The notes under the pieces were generated by a model, which searched no databases, was not told the DNA's origin, and saw nothing but the letters and a program-made list of their open reading frames with translations. A stretch of 29,655 bases of DNA. Origin: an uncultured Bacteroidota bacterium (GTDB lineage Bacteria; Bacteroidota; Ignavibacteria; UBA10030; UBA8401). The stretch is from the NCBI GenBank assembly GCA_937920105.1, contig CALETH010000113.1, positions 1 to 29,655 on the forward strand, written 5' to 3'. How positions within the stretch are numbered: the stretch's first letter is position 1; the number at the start of each line of letters is the position of its first letter. Position numbers and translations under genes: made by a program. This document shows, piece by piece, positions 14,125 through 21,671 of the stretch.

Positions 14125-16737
14125 ATGTCCACTCCCCTCATGCAGCAATATTTTCAAATCAAAGCAAAATATCCGGAAACCATTTTGCTTTTTCGCATGG
14201 GAGATTTTTATGAAACATTTGAAGAAGACGCAAAAACCACATCCAACGTTTTAGGAATCACACTCACCAAACGCGGAGCCGGCTCTTCCGGCGAAGTTCC
14301 CCTTGCGGGCTTTCCTCATCACGCATTAGATAATTATCTACCCAAACTTCTCAAAGCAGGATTCCGCGTTGCAGTATGTGAACAACTTGAAGACCCAAAA
14401 TTTGCCAAAGGAATTGTTAAACGTGATGTGGTAGAAGTCGTAACACCCGGCGTTGCATTTTCAGAAAAAGTGTTGGAACAAAAACACAATAACTATCTTG
14501 CAACAATTACTCTTCCCTCTTCTATCGCCAACGGGAATGACATTATCGGATTTTCTTTTGTGGATATTTCTACCGGAGAATTTGCCGTAACCGAAATTCC
14601 TTTCCGTCAATTAGAAGAACTCCTCACCTCAATTTCTCCCGCAGAAATTCTTTTACAAAAAAGAGATAAAGAAAATTTGCAACAACTCCTTCACTCTTTT
14701 TATAAAGGAATTTTTACTTCTGTTGAAGATTGGATTGCTCAATACGATTATGGTTACGAAACTCTTCTTCGACATTTCAAAACACAATCGCTAAAAGGAT
14801 TTGGCATTGATGAAATGAGTATCGGCATTATTGCCGCTGGAACAATTATGCACTATTTGAATGAAACGCAAAAAGCCAATCTTGCACATATTCAAAAAAT
14901 AGTTCCGCATTCCATTTCCGATACCATCATTTTAGACCCTTCAACAAAACGCAATTTAGAAATCACCTCATCATTCGGTGGAACGTTGGATGGAACATTG
15001 TTTTCTGTTTTAGATAAAACATGTACACCAATGGGTGCCCGTTTGTTAAAAAAATGGATTTCACATCCATTAAAAAATATTGAAAAAATTTATTGGCGAT
15101 TGAATGCCGTAAAAACATTTGTAAAAGAGAAATCCACACGCAAAAAAATAGTTGATGAATTAACAACTATTGGAGATACTGAACGCCTCATCGCAAAAAT
15201 TGCAACAGGAAGAGCAAATCCCAGAGATATTCTTGCATTAAAATCTACGCTGCAAAAAATTCCCATCATAAAAGATTTGTTGGAAAAATATTCTGAGCAT
15301 GCCTTAACAGAAATTAATGCACAACTTGTTCCGCTCAACTCTCTTGTAGAATTGATTGAAAAATCCATTGCTGATGAACCACCAGCAACACTAACTGAAG
15401 GCGGTGTTATACGAAAGGGCTACAATGAAGAATTAGATGAACTCGTTTCACTTTCCCGTTCCGCAAAAGAATGGATTGCAAATTTGCAACGAAAAGAACG
15501 CGAACGAACAGGAATTGCTTCACTCAAAATTAGTTTCAATAATGTGTTTGGATATTATATAGAAGTAACACACACACACAAAGATAAAATTCCGGCAAAC
15601 TACATTCGCAAACAAACCATGACGAATGCAGAACGATTTATTACACCGGAATTAAAAGAATATGAAGAAAAAATTCTCAACGCAGAAGAAAAAATTCTCG
15701 CATTGGAAATGCAACTCTTTAATGAAGTTCGAACGATAATTTCGGAGCGTGCAGCAACCATTCAACAAATTGCTTATGCACTTGCAATAACAGATTGTCT
15801 TCTTTCTTTAGCGATTGTTGCAGAAGAACATCATTACACAATGCCGGAAATAAATACGGAAACTCTTTTGAGTATTCAAGAAGGCAGACATCCCGTTCTC
15901 GAAACATTGATGAAAACCGGAGAACAATATATTCCCAACACTGTTTCGCTTGATACAAAGAAAAATCAAATTCTTATTATTACGGGACCGAACATGAGTG
16001 GAAAATCCTCCTTTCTTCGCCAAACCGGATTGATTGTTCTTCTCGCACAAATCGGAAGTTTTGTTCCTGCAAAAAAAGCAATCATTGGATTGGTAGATAA
16101 TATTTTTACACGTGTTGGTGCAAGTGATAATATTACCAGTGGAGAAAGTACATTTTTAGTAGAAATGCACGAAGCAGCAAATATCATAAATCGAGCAACA
16201 GCAAAAAGTTTAATTTTATTAGATGAGGTGGGACGTGGGACAAGCACGTTTGATGGAATCAGTATTGCATGGTCATTAACAGAATATTTGCATGAACGCA
16301 TTGGTGCAAGAACACTTTTTGCAACACATTATCACGAACTAAATGAACTTGCAGAAAATTTTCCACGTATTAAAAATTATAAAGTAGATGTGAGAGAATA
16401 TAATGATAAAGTCGTTTTTCTCCACACTGTTACACCGGGAACTGCAGACCACTCTTATGGGATTCAAGTCGCAAAAATGGCGGGTTTACCGGAAGAATTA
16501 ACAGAACGAGCAAAAATAATTTTAAAAAATTTAGAAGCCACACAACTCAATCCCAACAAAGCAGAAGAACATCAACTACGGAAAAGCATTAAAGAAATGC
16601 TCCACACACCACAAATCACACTTTTTGAAATGCAAGATGACGAGATACGAAGAGTGCTGCAAGAATTAGATATCAACGCCATCACACCCCTCGAAGCCTT
16701 AAAGATTTTAGCAAAATTAAAAGAGCAAATAAAATAA
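14125..16737 (+). CDS. mutS: DNA mismatch repair protein MutS
   Basis: MutS recognises base mismatches and small loops and, with ATP, recruits MutL. The 870-residue protein carries the mismatch-reading F-Y-E (28-30, within G-D-F-Y-E), connector and lever domains, the clamp, and the ABC ATPase. Walker A is G-P-N-M-S-G-K-S (621-628), Walker B ends at Asp700-Glu701 in L-L-D-E-V-G-R-G-T-S-T, and the F-A-T-H-Y-H-E-L motif follows. The C-terminal segment I-T-P-L-E-A-L-K-I-L-A-K-L is the usual MutS tail. Length and domains are normal for MutS1. A strong hairpin terminator shared with the convergent lipoprotein gene follows. Confidence 0.98.
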   Translation: MSTPLMQQYFQIKAKYPETILLFRMGDFYETFEEDAKTTSNVLGITLTKRGAGSSGEVPLAGFPHHALDNYLPKLLKAGFRVAVCEQLEDPKFAKGIVKRDVVEVVTPGVAFSEKVLEQKHNNYLATITLPSSIANGNDIIGFSFVDISTGEFAVTEIPFRQLEELLTSISPAEILLQKRDKENLQQLLHSFYKGIFTSVEDWIAQYDYGYETLLRHFKTQSLKGFGIDEMSIGIIAAGTIMHYLNETQKANLAHIQKIVPHSISDTIILDPSTKRNLEITSSFGGTLDGTLFSVLDKTCTPMGARLLKKWISHPLKNIEKIYWRLNAVKTFVKEKSTRKKIVDELTTIGDTERLIAKIATGRANPRDILALKSTLQKIPIIKDLLEKYSEHALTEINAQLVPLNSLVELIEKSIADEPPATLTEGGVIRKGYNEELDELVSLSRSAKEWIANLQRKERERTGIASLKISFNNVFGYYIEVTHTHKDKIPANYIRKQTMTNAERFITPELKEYEEKILNAEEKILALEMQLFNEVRTIISERAATIQQIAYALAITDCLLSLAIVAEEHHYTMPEINTETLLSIQEGRHPVLETLMKTGEQYIPNTVSLDTKKNQILIITGPNMSGKSSFLRQTGLIVLLAQIGSFVPAKKAIIGLVDNIFTRVGASDNITSGESTFLVEMHEAANIINRATAKSLILLDEVGRGTSTFDGISIAWSLTEYLHERIGARTLFATHYHELNELAENFPRIKNYKVDVREYNDKVVFLHTVTPGTADHSYGIQVAKMAGLPEELTERAKIILKNLEATQLNPNKAEEHQLRKSIKEMLHTPQITLFEMQDDEIRRVLQELDINAITPLEALKILAKLKEQIK

Positions 16738-16775
16738 AAAATGTCAGACACAATAATGAGTATCTGACATTTTTA
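16736..16775. terminator. bidirectional terminator between mutS and the lipoprotein gene
   Basis: A 13-bp stem, AAAAATGTCAGA extended, pairs around a 14-base loop, ending in TTTTT on the plus strand and likewise on the minus strand. It lies between convergent genes. Confidence 0.88.
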
Positions 16776-16795
16776 TTTTCTACTAATTTTAAAAA

Positions 16796-17515
16796 TTAAT
16801 AATAATTGACATTATAAGTTGTAGAATCTTTATCTGGACCTACACCATCAATACGAGTATATTTTGTCACATAATCCGTACTATCAATAACATAACTATA
16901 ATTTATTACATTTATAGTAGTCGTACCAGATTTCTGTGTAATTGTTTTTACTAATTTATCATTAGGCTTTCCAAACATTTCTTTTTTGTTAACAAGTGTT
17001 GGTGAATATTCTTGTTGTATAAAATTAAGATTGAACTTGTCTTTTTTATCAGTGTATTCCATTGTGTAAATAGATTTTTGATTTGCATTATGAGCAACAC
17101 GAATACAATTATTTCCTTCATATTGTAATGAATCTACATAGAAATCAGCAGTAACATTCATCAAATATTCACCAGTATAAGTAAAATTAGTCCTATCAAA
17201 ATTTTTTATTTTTCCATATTGAAAAACCCCTTGAGATTCAGAAGCAGGTTCTTGAGAAGGAAACACATAATTTTTTATGGTCATTGTATCATTAGTTTTA
17301 TTGTAAACATACACTGTTTTTGTGTTATTTTCAGGCATATTAATTTCCGTCAATCTATTTTGTGAATCATAATAATAAAAAACAGTATGTCCCGTTTTTG
17401 TGTTTTCTATTTGCCGTATTTGTTTTACTGTTGGTGGTGGAACTACATCATCTTCTCCACATGATGTGAAAAATAAACCTATTGTAAGGATGAAAAAAAG
17501 TTGTAATACTTTCAT
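16796..17515 (-). CDS. lipoprotein with YD-like motif, paralogue A
   Basis: The 239-residue product has a lipoprotein signal peptide ending F-F-T-S-C (Cys19) followed by G-E-D-D. Acidic residues after the cysteine match the Bacteroidota surface-export pattern, so an outer-membrane or surface location is likely. After that comes V-K-Q-I-R-Q-I-E-N-T-K and a YD/RHS-like unit F-Y-Y-Y-D-S-Q-N-R-L-T-E-I, then a beta-rich body with aligned N-K-K-E-M-F-G-K-P-N. It is a clear paralogue of the next gene (17689-18438), with the same order of motifs. The function is unknown; proteins with such Y-Y-D...R-L-T motifs are common in Bacteroidota lipoproteins. Confidence 0.8.
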   Translation of the reverse strand: MKVLQLFFILTIGLFFTSCGEDDVVPPPTVKQIRQIENTKTGHTVFYYYDSQNRLTEINMPENNTKTVYVYNKTNDTMTIKNYVFPSQEPASESQGVFQYGKIKNFDRTNFTYTGEYLMNVTADFYVDSLQYEGNNCIRVAHNANQKSIYTMEYTDKKDKFNLNFIQQEYSPTLVNKKEMFGKPNDKLVKTITQKSGTTTINVINYSYVIDSTDYVTKYTRIDGVGPDKDSTTYNVNYY

Positions 17516-17634
17516 AAATAATAATAATTAGTGAATAAATAAATTTTGACTTTCAGTATAAAAAAAATTTCGCAAAAATAAAATTATTTTTTATTGTTTG
17601 TGACTTTAATCACAGCTAAGTAGTATAACTAATA

Positions 17635-17668
17635 AAAAATGCCAGTTATATCTATCTCTGGCATTTTT
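17635..17668 (-). terminator. terminator after lipoprotein paralogue B
   Basis: An 11-bp stem, AAAAATGCCAG with CTGGCATTTTT, has a 12-base loop and a T-tract on the minus strand. It lies just past the stop of the 17689 gene. Confidence 0.85.
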
Positions 17669-17688
17669 ACAAATTTGAGATTTTATTT

Positions 17689-18438
17689 TTAATAAACTAC
17701 ATCAAAAATAACAGTATCTTTACTATTACTTGTTTGTTTTTCTATAATAGTATATTGTGTAGCATAATTTGAACTATTTAATGTATAAGAAAAATCTGCA
17801 ACATATGTAGTATTATCTGAATATGTTTTCGTTACTTTTTTTATTAAATTAGAATTAAGTTTTCCGAACATCCCTTGATGGATAAAATCAGCATAAGCAT
17901 AATAGTTTTCTATTGTAGTTGTATTTAAAGTATTTTTTTTATCTGTATAATATTCCATAATATACGTTTTTGATAAATCAATCTTCTTAATACAATTCCC
18001 ATTTAAATATTCTAAAGAATCTTTGGATGTTCCAGTAATGTTCTTAATATTATATCCTTGATTATCATACTCACACACTATTGTATCACCGTTCTGAATA
18101 TATCTTACAGCTCTTCCATTTTTTAATGTATCAACAATAACCTCTATGTTAAGAATATCATTACCATAATATTTTATATTTACTTCATTATTGCCATAAT
18201 TATAAACAGATTTCTCTTTATAATTCAATTGAGAGTAATTAGTAAAAATTTCCGTTAAACGGCCCTGTATATCATAAGAATAAAATGTTGTATCATTCTT
18301 TTTCGTATTAATTATTTGCTTTACTGGCTTTAATACTTCTATTGTAGGACCAACCGTATCTTTACTACAAGAAACAAAAAAAACGGCTGTTGCGATTACT
18401 AAAACTATTTTAAAAAACATGCTCTTATTATTTAACAT
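17689..18438 (-). CDS. lipoprotein with YD-like motif, paralogue B
   Basis: The 249-residue product has a signal peptide with F-F-V-S-C (Cys24) followed by S-K-D. Its body parallels paralogue A: V-K-Q-I-I-N-T-K, F-Y-S-Y-D-I-Q-G-R-L-T-E-I, a central Y-L-N-G-N-C-I-K-K-I, then Q-G-M-F-G-K-L-N. The two are therefore tandem duplicates that have diverged strongly. A textbook Shine-Dalgarno AGGAGGT (18442-18448) lies four bases from the first ATG; the next ATG (18420) would also give a good signal peptide but is too far away. The function is unknown; a surface location is inferred. Confidence 0.8.
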   Translation of the reverse strand: MLNNKSMFFKIVLVIATAVFFVSCSKDTVGPTIEVLKPVKQIINTKKNDTTFYSYDIQGRLTEIFTNYSQLNYKEKSVYNYGNNEVNIKYYGNDILNIEVIVDTLKNGRAVRYIQNGDTIVCEYDNQGYNIKNITGTSKDSLEYLNGNCIKKIDLSKTYIMEYYTDKKNTLNTTTIENYYAYADFIHQGMFGKLNSNLIKKVTKTYSDNTTYVADFSYTLNSSNYATQYTIIEKQTSNSKDTVIFDVVY

Positions 18439-18441
18439 TTT

Positions 18442-18448
18442 ACCTCCT
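18442..18448 (-). promoter_or_regulatory. full Shine-Dalgarno sequence of lipoprotein paralogue B
   Basis: AGGAGGT on the minus strand is followed by AAA and the ATG at 18436-18438. It decides the start codon. Such a complete site is rare in this window. Confidence 0.65.
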
Positions 18449-18499
18449 ATATATATTTATATAATAATTAATTATGGTATAATGTAATTAATTATTGAT

Positions 18500-19273
18500 T
18501 TAGATGCTACATATCACATCTAACATTTGTTGATGAATAATACCATTTGTTGCAAGAGTTTGTTGTTGATATGGAGTGGCTGTATTGCCCAAAAAATCTG
18601 TAACCTTTCCACCCGCTTCTTGCACTAATAAAATCCCCGCCGCTTTATCCCATGGATTAAGAAAAACTTCCCAATAACCATCAAAACGACCGGCAGCGAT
18701 ATAGGCAAGGTCAATTGCTGCGGAACCCAATCTTCGAACTCCTCTACTTTGCGGTAAAAAATTTATAAAATATTCAATAACATTTCCCGGATTTTCTTTA
18801 ATGTTATAAGGAAATCCTGTTACCAACAAACTGGAAATTAATTTTTCAGTAGAAGAAATATGAATTTTCCTTCCATTCAAAAATGCACCTTTTCCTTTTT
18901 CTGCATAAAACATTTCATCCATAGAAGGATTATAAATAACGCCAATAATTATTTCTCCTTTATATTCTAAGCCAATACTCACACTAAAAACTGGAAGTCC
19001 GTGTGCATAATTTGTAGTACCATCTAACGGGTCAATAATCCAGCAATAGTCAGAATTTTGATGATAACTATTTCCACATTCTTCTCCCATAATATCATGA
19101 GAAGGAAATTGTTTTTGAATTTTTTTGATAATAATTTCTTCAGCACCTTTATCAAATTCTGTGACAAGATTGGTTACTTGTTCTTTTTTATATTCAAGAT
19201 GGTGAATTTTTCCGAGATGAAGTAACAAATACTTTCCGGCTTGGTAAGCAGTTTCTATTGCTAAATCGAGCAT
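18500..19273 (-). CDS. suhB: inositol-1-monophosphatase family protein (SuhB-like)
   Basis: The 257-residue Mg-dependent phosphatase hydrolyses inositol or related sugar monophosphates, and SuhB homologues can also affect ribosomal RNA transcription. Metal-site motifs are complete: G-E-E (63-65), W-I-I-D-P-L-D-G-T-T-N (78-88, Asp81 and Asp84) and W-D-K-A-A-G (208-213, Asp209). Length is typical. It lies 90 bases after the histidine kinase on the same strand, so the two may be co-transcribed. Its GGAG ribosome binding site lies 7 bases before the ATG and is inside one arm of a 12-bp inverted repeat, which could limit translation. Confidence 0.92.
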   Translation of the reverse strand: MLDLAIETAYQAGKYLLLHLGKIHHLEYKKEQVTNLVTEFDKGAEEIIIKKIQKQFPSHDIMGEECGNSYHQNSDYCWIIDPLDGTTNYAHGLPVFSVSIGLEYKGEIIIGVIYNPSMDEMFYAEKGKGAFLNGRKIHISSTEKLISSLLVTGFPYNIKENPGNVIEYFINFLPQSRGVRRLGSAAIDLAYIAAGRFDGYWEVFLNPWDKAAGILLVQEAGGKVTDFLGNTATPYQQQTLATNGIIHQQMLDVICSI

Positions 19274-19274
19274 G

Positions 19275-19331
19275 AGTATTCTCCAAAATATTTTGATTGT
19301 TTTAATGTAAAATAAAATGTTGGAGAATACT
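19275..19331 (-). promoter_or_regulatory. inverted repeat that could mask the suhB ribosome binding site
   Basis: On the minus strand AGTATTCTCCAA (19331-19320) is exactly complementary to TTGGAGAATACT (19286-19275), separated by 33 bases. The second arm contains GGAG, the suhB Shine-Dalgarno, and ends one base before the ATG. In RNA the hairpin would sequester the site. Confidence 0.6.
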
Positions 19332-19363
19332 ACTATGAGAAGGGAAAAATGAGATGAAGAAGT

Positions 19364-20611
19364 TTACAACATTTCTTCTAAAGGAAGGAAAATGGAAAAT
19401 GTTGTCCCTTTTTCTTGAGTACTATGAACAGAGATAGTACCTTTATGTTGTTGAATAATTTGTCTACAAACGGAAAGTCCAAGTCCGCTACCATGTTCTT
19501 TTGTTGTAAAAAGTGGCTGGAATATTTTTGACAAATGTTCACCTATAATTCCATTACCAGTATCACAAATTTGTATACGAATATAATCGTTTATCATTTC
19601 TGTACGAACAAAAAGTTTTCCACCATCACTCATGGCATCACAAGCATTGATAATGAGATTTAAAAATACTTGTTGAAGGCAAATTGTATTTCCTCGAATT
19701 GTAGGAAGTTTATTCTCTAACTCCAAAGCAACAACTATTTTTTCAGAACAAAAAAGATGAGAGGCAAACTCCAACGTTTCTTTTATAACATTATTAATAT
19801 GTAATGAAGTAAATTCTATCGTTTCCGGCACAGCACGAGCATAATCAAAAAAACGGCGAGACAGTGTTACTAATTTTTTAACTTGTTGATGAACTGTCTC
19901 ATCGATTTTTTCTTTATATAACTCTATATAACTTGATAAAATTTGTAGAGGATTTTTTATTTCGTGAATAATTGTTGCTGTCATTTCTCCAACACTTGCT
20001 AACCGAGTTGCTTGTACTAATTGAGTTTGTTTTTCTTTGATATCAACCCACGCTTGCACTAATTCTTGACGAGTTTTCCATCGTTCAATTGCGACAGCAA
20101 CATAATTTCCTATTATAGAAAGCAATGATAGTTCATCATGGATAAAATCTTCTTGTTTTTCATTAGTAGCAAGAATAAAAATCCCTATTTCTTCGTTTCC
20201 AATAATGAGCGGTACAATAACAAAATTTTTTGTTATTGTACCAAAAACAAAATAAGTAAGTTCTGGAACTATCATTGTCTTTTTTTCTTTCATTATCCAA
20301 TGAATAATTCCATCGTTAACATATCGTTGAACAGATTTTTCCAAAAAATTATTAGAACTCGAAGAAAAAAGTGAGAGTTGTTTTTTTTCGTTAAACAGAA
20401 AGAAACCGCTTTCACTTTCGGCAACAATAGTGTTACTTACTTCTGTAGCAATATTTATAACTTCAACAATATTTGTACATGTACTTACCGCATCAAAGAT
20501 TTTTTGAAGATGTACATTCTTTCCACTATGTATTTTTTGCTGCGTGTTTTCCTTAGATAATTTTTTAATATCACAAAATTTTTGGTCCGTTAGGAATGTA
20601 TTTAACATCAT
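19364..20611 (-). CDS. sensor histidine kinase with GAF domain
   Basis: The 415-residue cytoplasmic kinase has no membrane segment. Residues about 40-178 look like a GAF sensor domain, followed by a short coiled linker. The HisKA dimerisation domain has G-E-M-T-A-T-I-I-H-E-I-K-N-P-L (208-222, His216 phosphorylated). The ATPase domain shows the N-box N-L-I-I-N-A-C-D-A (318-326), D-T-G-N-G (350-354), F-T-T-K (368-371) and G-S-G-L-G-L-S (374-380). This resembles NtrB/ZraS-like kinases that pair with sigma-54 activators. No response regulator lies next to it in the window, so its partner is unknown. A sigma-54-like promoter lies about 50 bases upstream. The first two codons are both ATG. Confidence 0.92.
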   Translation of the reverse strand: MMLNTFLTDQKFCDIKKLSKENTQQKIHSGKNVHLQKIFDAVSTCTNIVEVINIATEVSNTIVAESESGFFLFNEKKQLSLFSSSSNNFLEKSVQRYVNDGIIHWIMKEKKTMIVPELTYFVFGTITKNFVIVPLIIGNEEIGIFILATNEKQEDFIHDELSLLSIIGNYVAVAIERWKTRQELVQAWVDIKEKQTQLVQATRLASVGEMTATIIHEIKNPLQILSSYIELYKEKIDETVHQQVKKLVTLSRRFFDYARAVPETIEFTSLHINNVIKETLEFASHLFCSEKIVVALELENKLPTIRGNTICLQQVFLNLIINACDAMSDGGKLFVRTEMINDYIRIQICDTGNGIIGEHLSKIFQPLFTTKEHGSGLGLSVCRQIIQQHKGTISVHSTQEKGTTFSIFLPLEEML

Positions 20612-20659
20612 ATATTTTTTTTAAAAAAATGGATAGATATTTTTTATACTATCTTATAT

Positions 20660-20675
20660 TACAAGCATCGTACCA
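20660..20675 (-). promoter_or_regulatory. candidate sigma-54 promoter of the histidine kinase gene
   Basis: The minus strand reads TGGTACG-ATGC-TTGTA, against the sigma-54 consensus TGGCACG-N4-TTGCA/T, with correct spacing. It differs by C to T in the -24 box and by C to T in the -12 GC pair, the latter a costly change. Start of transcription would fall about 35-40 bases before the ATG. Confidence 0.35.
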
Positions 20676-20830
20676 AAATTTTAAAGAAGTTTTTTTATCA
20701 AAAATGGCTTTTTTATACAATAAAAAATTTTTTATAGTGCTATAGGTAAGCAGTTGGCTAAAAATATTATTGGTGTTTTTAATTCAAAACTATAAAAGAG
20801 TTGCATAGTGTTTTGATTTATCAACAAATA

Positions 20831-20870
20831 AAAAGGTATTGTTTGAAATTTTTATCAAACAACACCTTTT
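20831..20870. terminator. strong hairpin, terminator-like
   Basis: AAAAGGTATTGTTTGA pairs with TCAAACAACACCTTTT at 15 of 16 positions around an 8-base loop. T-rich sequence follows on the minus strand. It may back up the terminator at 20925-20953. Confidence 0.6.
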
Positions 20871-20924
20871 AACGCATTATTTACAATAGGTTAACTTTAA
20901 AAGAAAGAACCCTTAAAAAACGCA

Positions 20925-20953
20925 AAAGCGAAAAGTTTTTACCTTTTCGCTTT
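20925..20953 (-). terminator. intrinsic terminator of the alpha/beta hydrolase gene
   Basis: AAAGCGAAAAG and CTTTTCGCTTT form a perfect 11-bp stem with a 7-base loop, followed on the minus strand by GCG and TTTTTT. It lies just past the hydrolase stop. Confidence 0.8.
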
Positions 20954-20980
20954 AATACTTTCATACAAATACTCAATTTT

Positions 20981-21670
20981 TTACACAAAAAAATCAAACA
21001 ATGATGTAGAAAGTTTTTTGCAACATACCTTTTCAAATGGATTGAGTGTTGCTGGGAGAACAATTAATTCTCCATGAAGAAATGTTTTGTATGCTGTGAT
21101 ACTTTCTTCTATACTTACTTTTACATCTCTATCACCAACGCCAATTCTTATAGGATGAGAAACATTTTTCAGTGTTTCAGATGAAAGATAATTATGATTT
21201 CCTAAATCAATCATCATTTCTTTTGTGTTATGGAGTACGTTTTTCCATCCAATTGCTGTGTGCCGTTTTTCTAAATCCACAACATACGCAGGAATTTTTT
21301 GCTGCATTATTTCCGGATTAAGAAATTGTATTTCTTTTTTTGCTATTTCTGGTGACCAAAAAAATTTGGTTGCTAATGTATAAATTTTCTTTACTCGTTC
21401 GGGAAATTTTTGTGCTAATCGTACTGCAACATATCCACCCATGCTATATCCAAAAATATCTATTGAAGAGATTGAATGTGCATCAAGATATTCAATAACA
21501 TTATCAACAAAATAATCTATAAGAAAAGTATTTTTTGTTAATGGACGTTCTCCGTGTCCTTCAAAATCTATGTTATGAATGTGGAATTTTTCTTCAATGA
21601 ATGGAATAAACGGAAGAAATTGTTTATGTGAACTTAACGCTCCGTGAAGTAATAAAATATTAGATTTCAT
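20981..21670 (-). CDS. alpha/beta hydrolase fold protein, probable catalytic His replaced
   Basis: The 229-residue product has the fold's oxyanion start L-L-L-H-G-A (6-11), the nucleophile elbow G-Y-S-M-G-G (74-79, Ser76), and the acid in G-V-G-D-R-D (177-182). At the place where relatives have the catalytic histidine (pattern L-P-x-T-x-H-P-F-E) the sequence reads L-P-A-T-L-N-P-F-E, with Asn210 encoded by AAT, one base from CAT. It may be inactive or have another role. Its ATG lies one base after the glycosyltransferase stop, so the two are probably translated from one transcript. The natural substrate is unknown. Confidence 0.87.
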   Translation of the reverse strand: MKSNILLLHGALSSHKQFLPFIPFIEEKFHIHNIDFEGHGERPLTKNTFLIDYFVDNVIEYLDAHSISSIDIFGYSMGGYVAVRLAQKFPERVKKIYTLATKFFWSPEIAKKEIQFLNPEIMQQKIPAYVVDLEKRHTAIGWKNVLHNTKEMMIDLGNHNYLSSETLKNVSHPIRIGVGDRDVKVSIEESITAYKTFLHGELIVLPATLNPFEKVCCKKLSTSLFDFFV

Positions 21671-21671
21671 C

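Larger units (their letters stand above)
20612..20980. other. 369-bp intergenic region between hydrolase and histidine kinase genes
   Basis: No gene is apparent. It contains, in plus coordinates, a sigma-54-like promoter for the kinase (20660-20675), an A+T-rich stretch without clear signals (about 20680-20825), an imperfect 16-bp stem hairpin (20831-20870), and the terminator of the hydrolase gene (20925-20953). Confidence 0.7.

Noticed and set aside
20881..21063. A 60-codon minus-strand frame over the end of the hydrolase gene
   Set aside because: It overlaps the hydrolase C-terminus and reads through a terminator stem; no sign of real coding.
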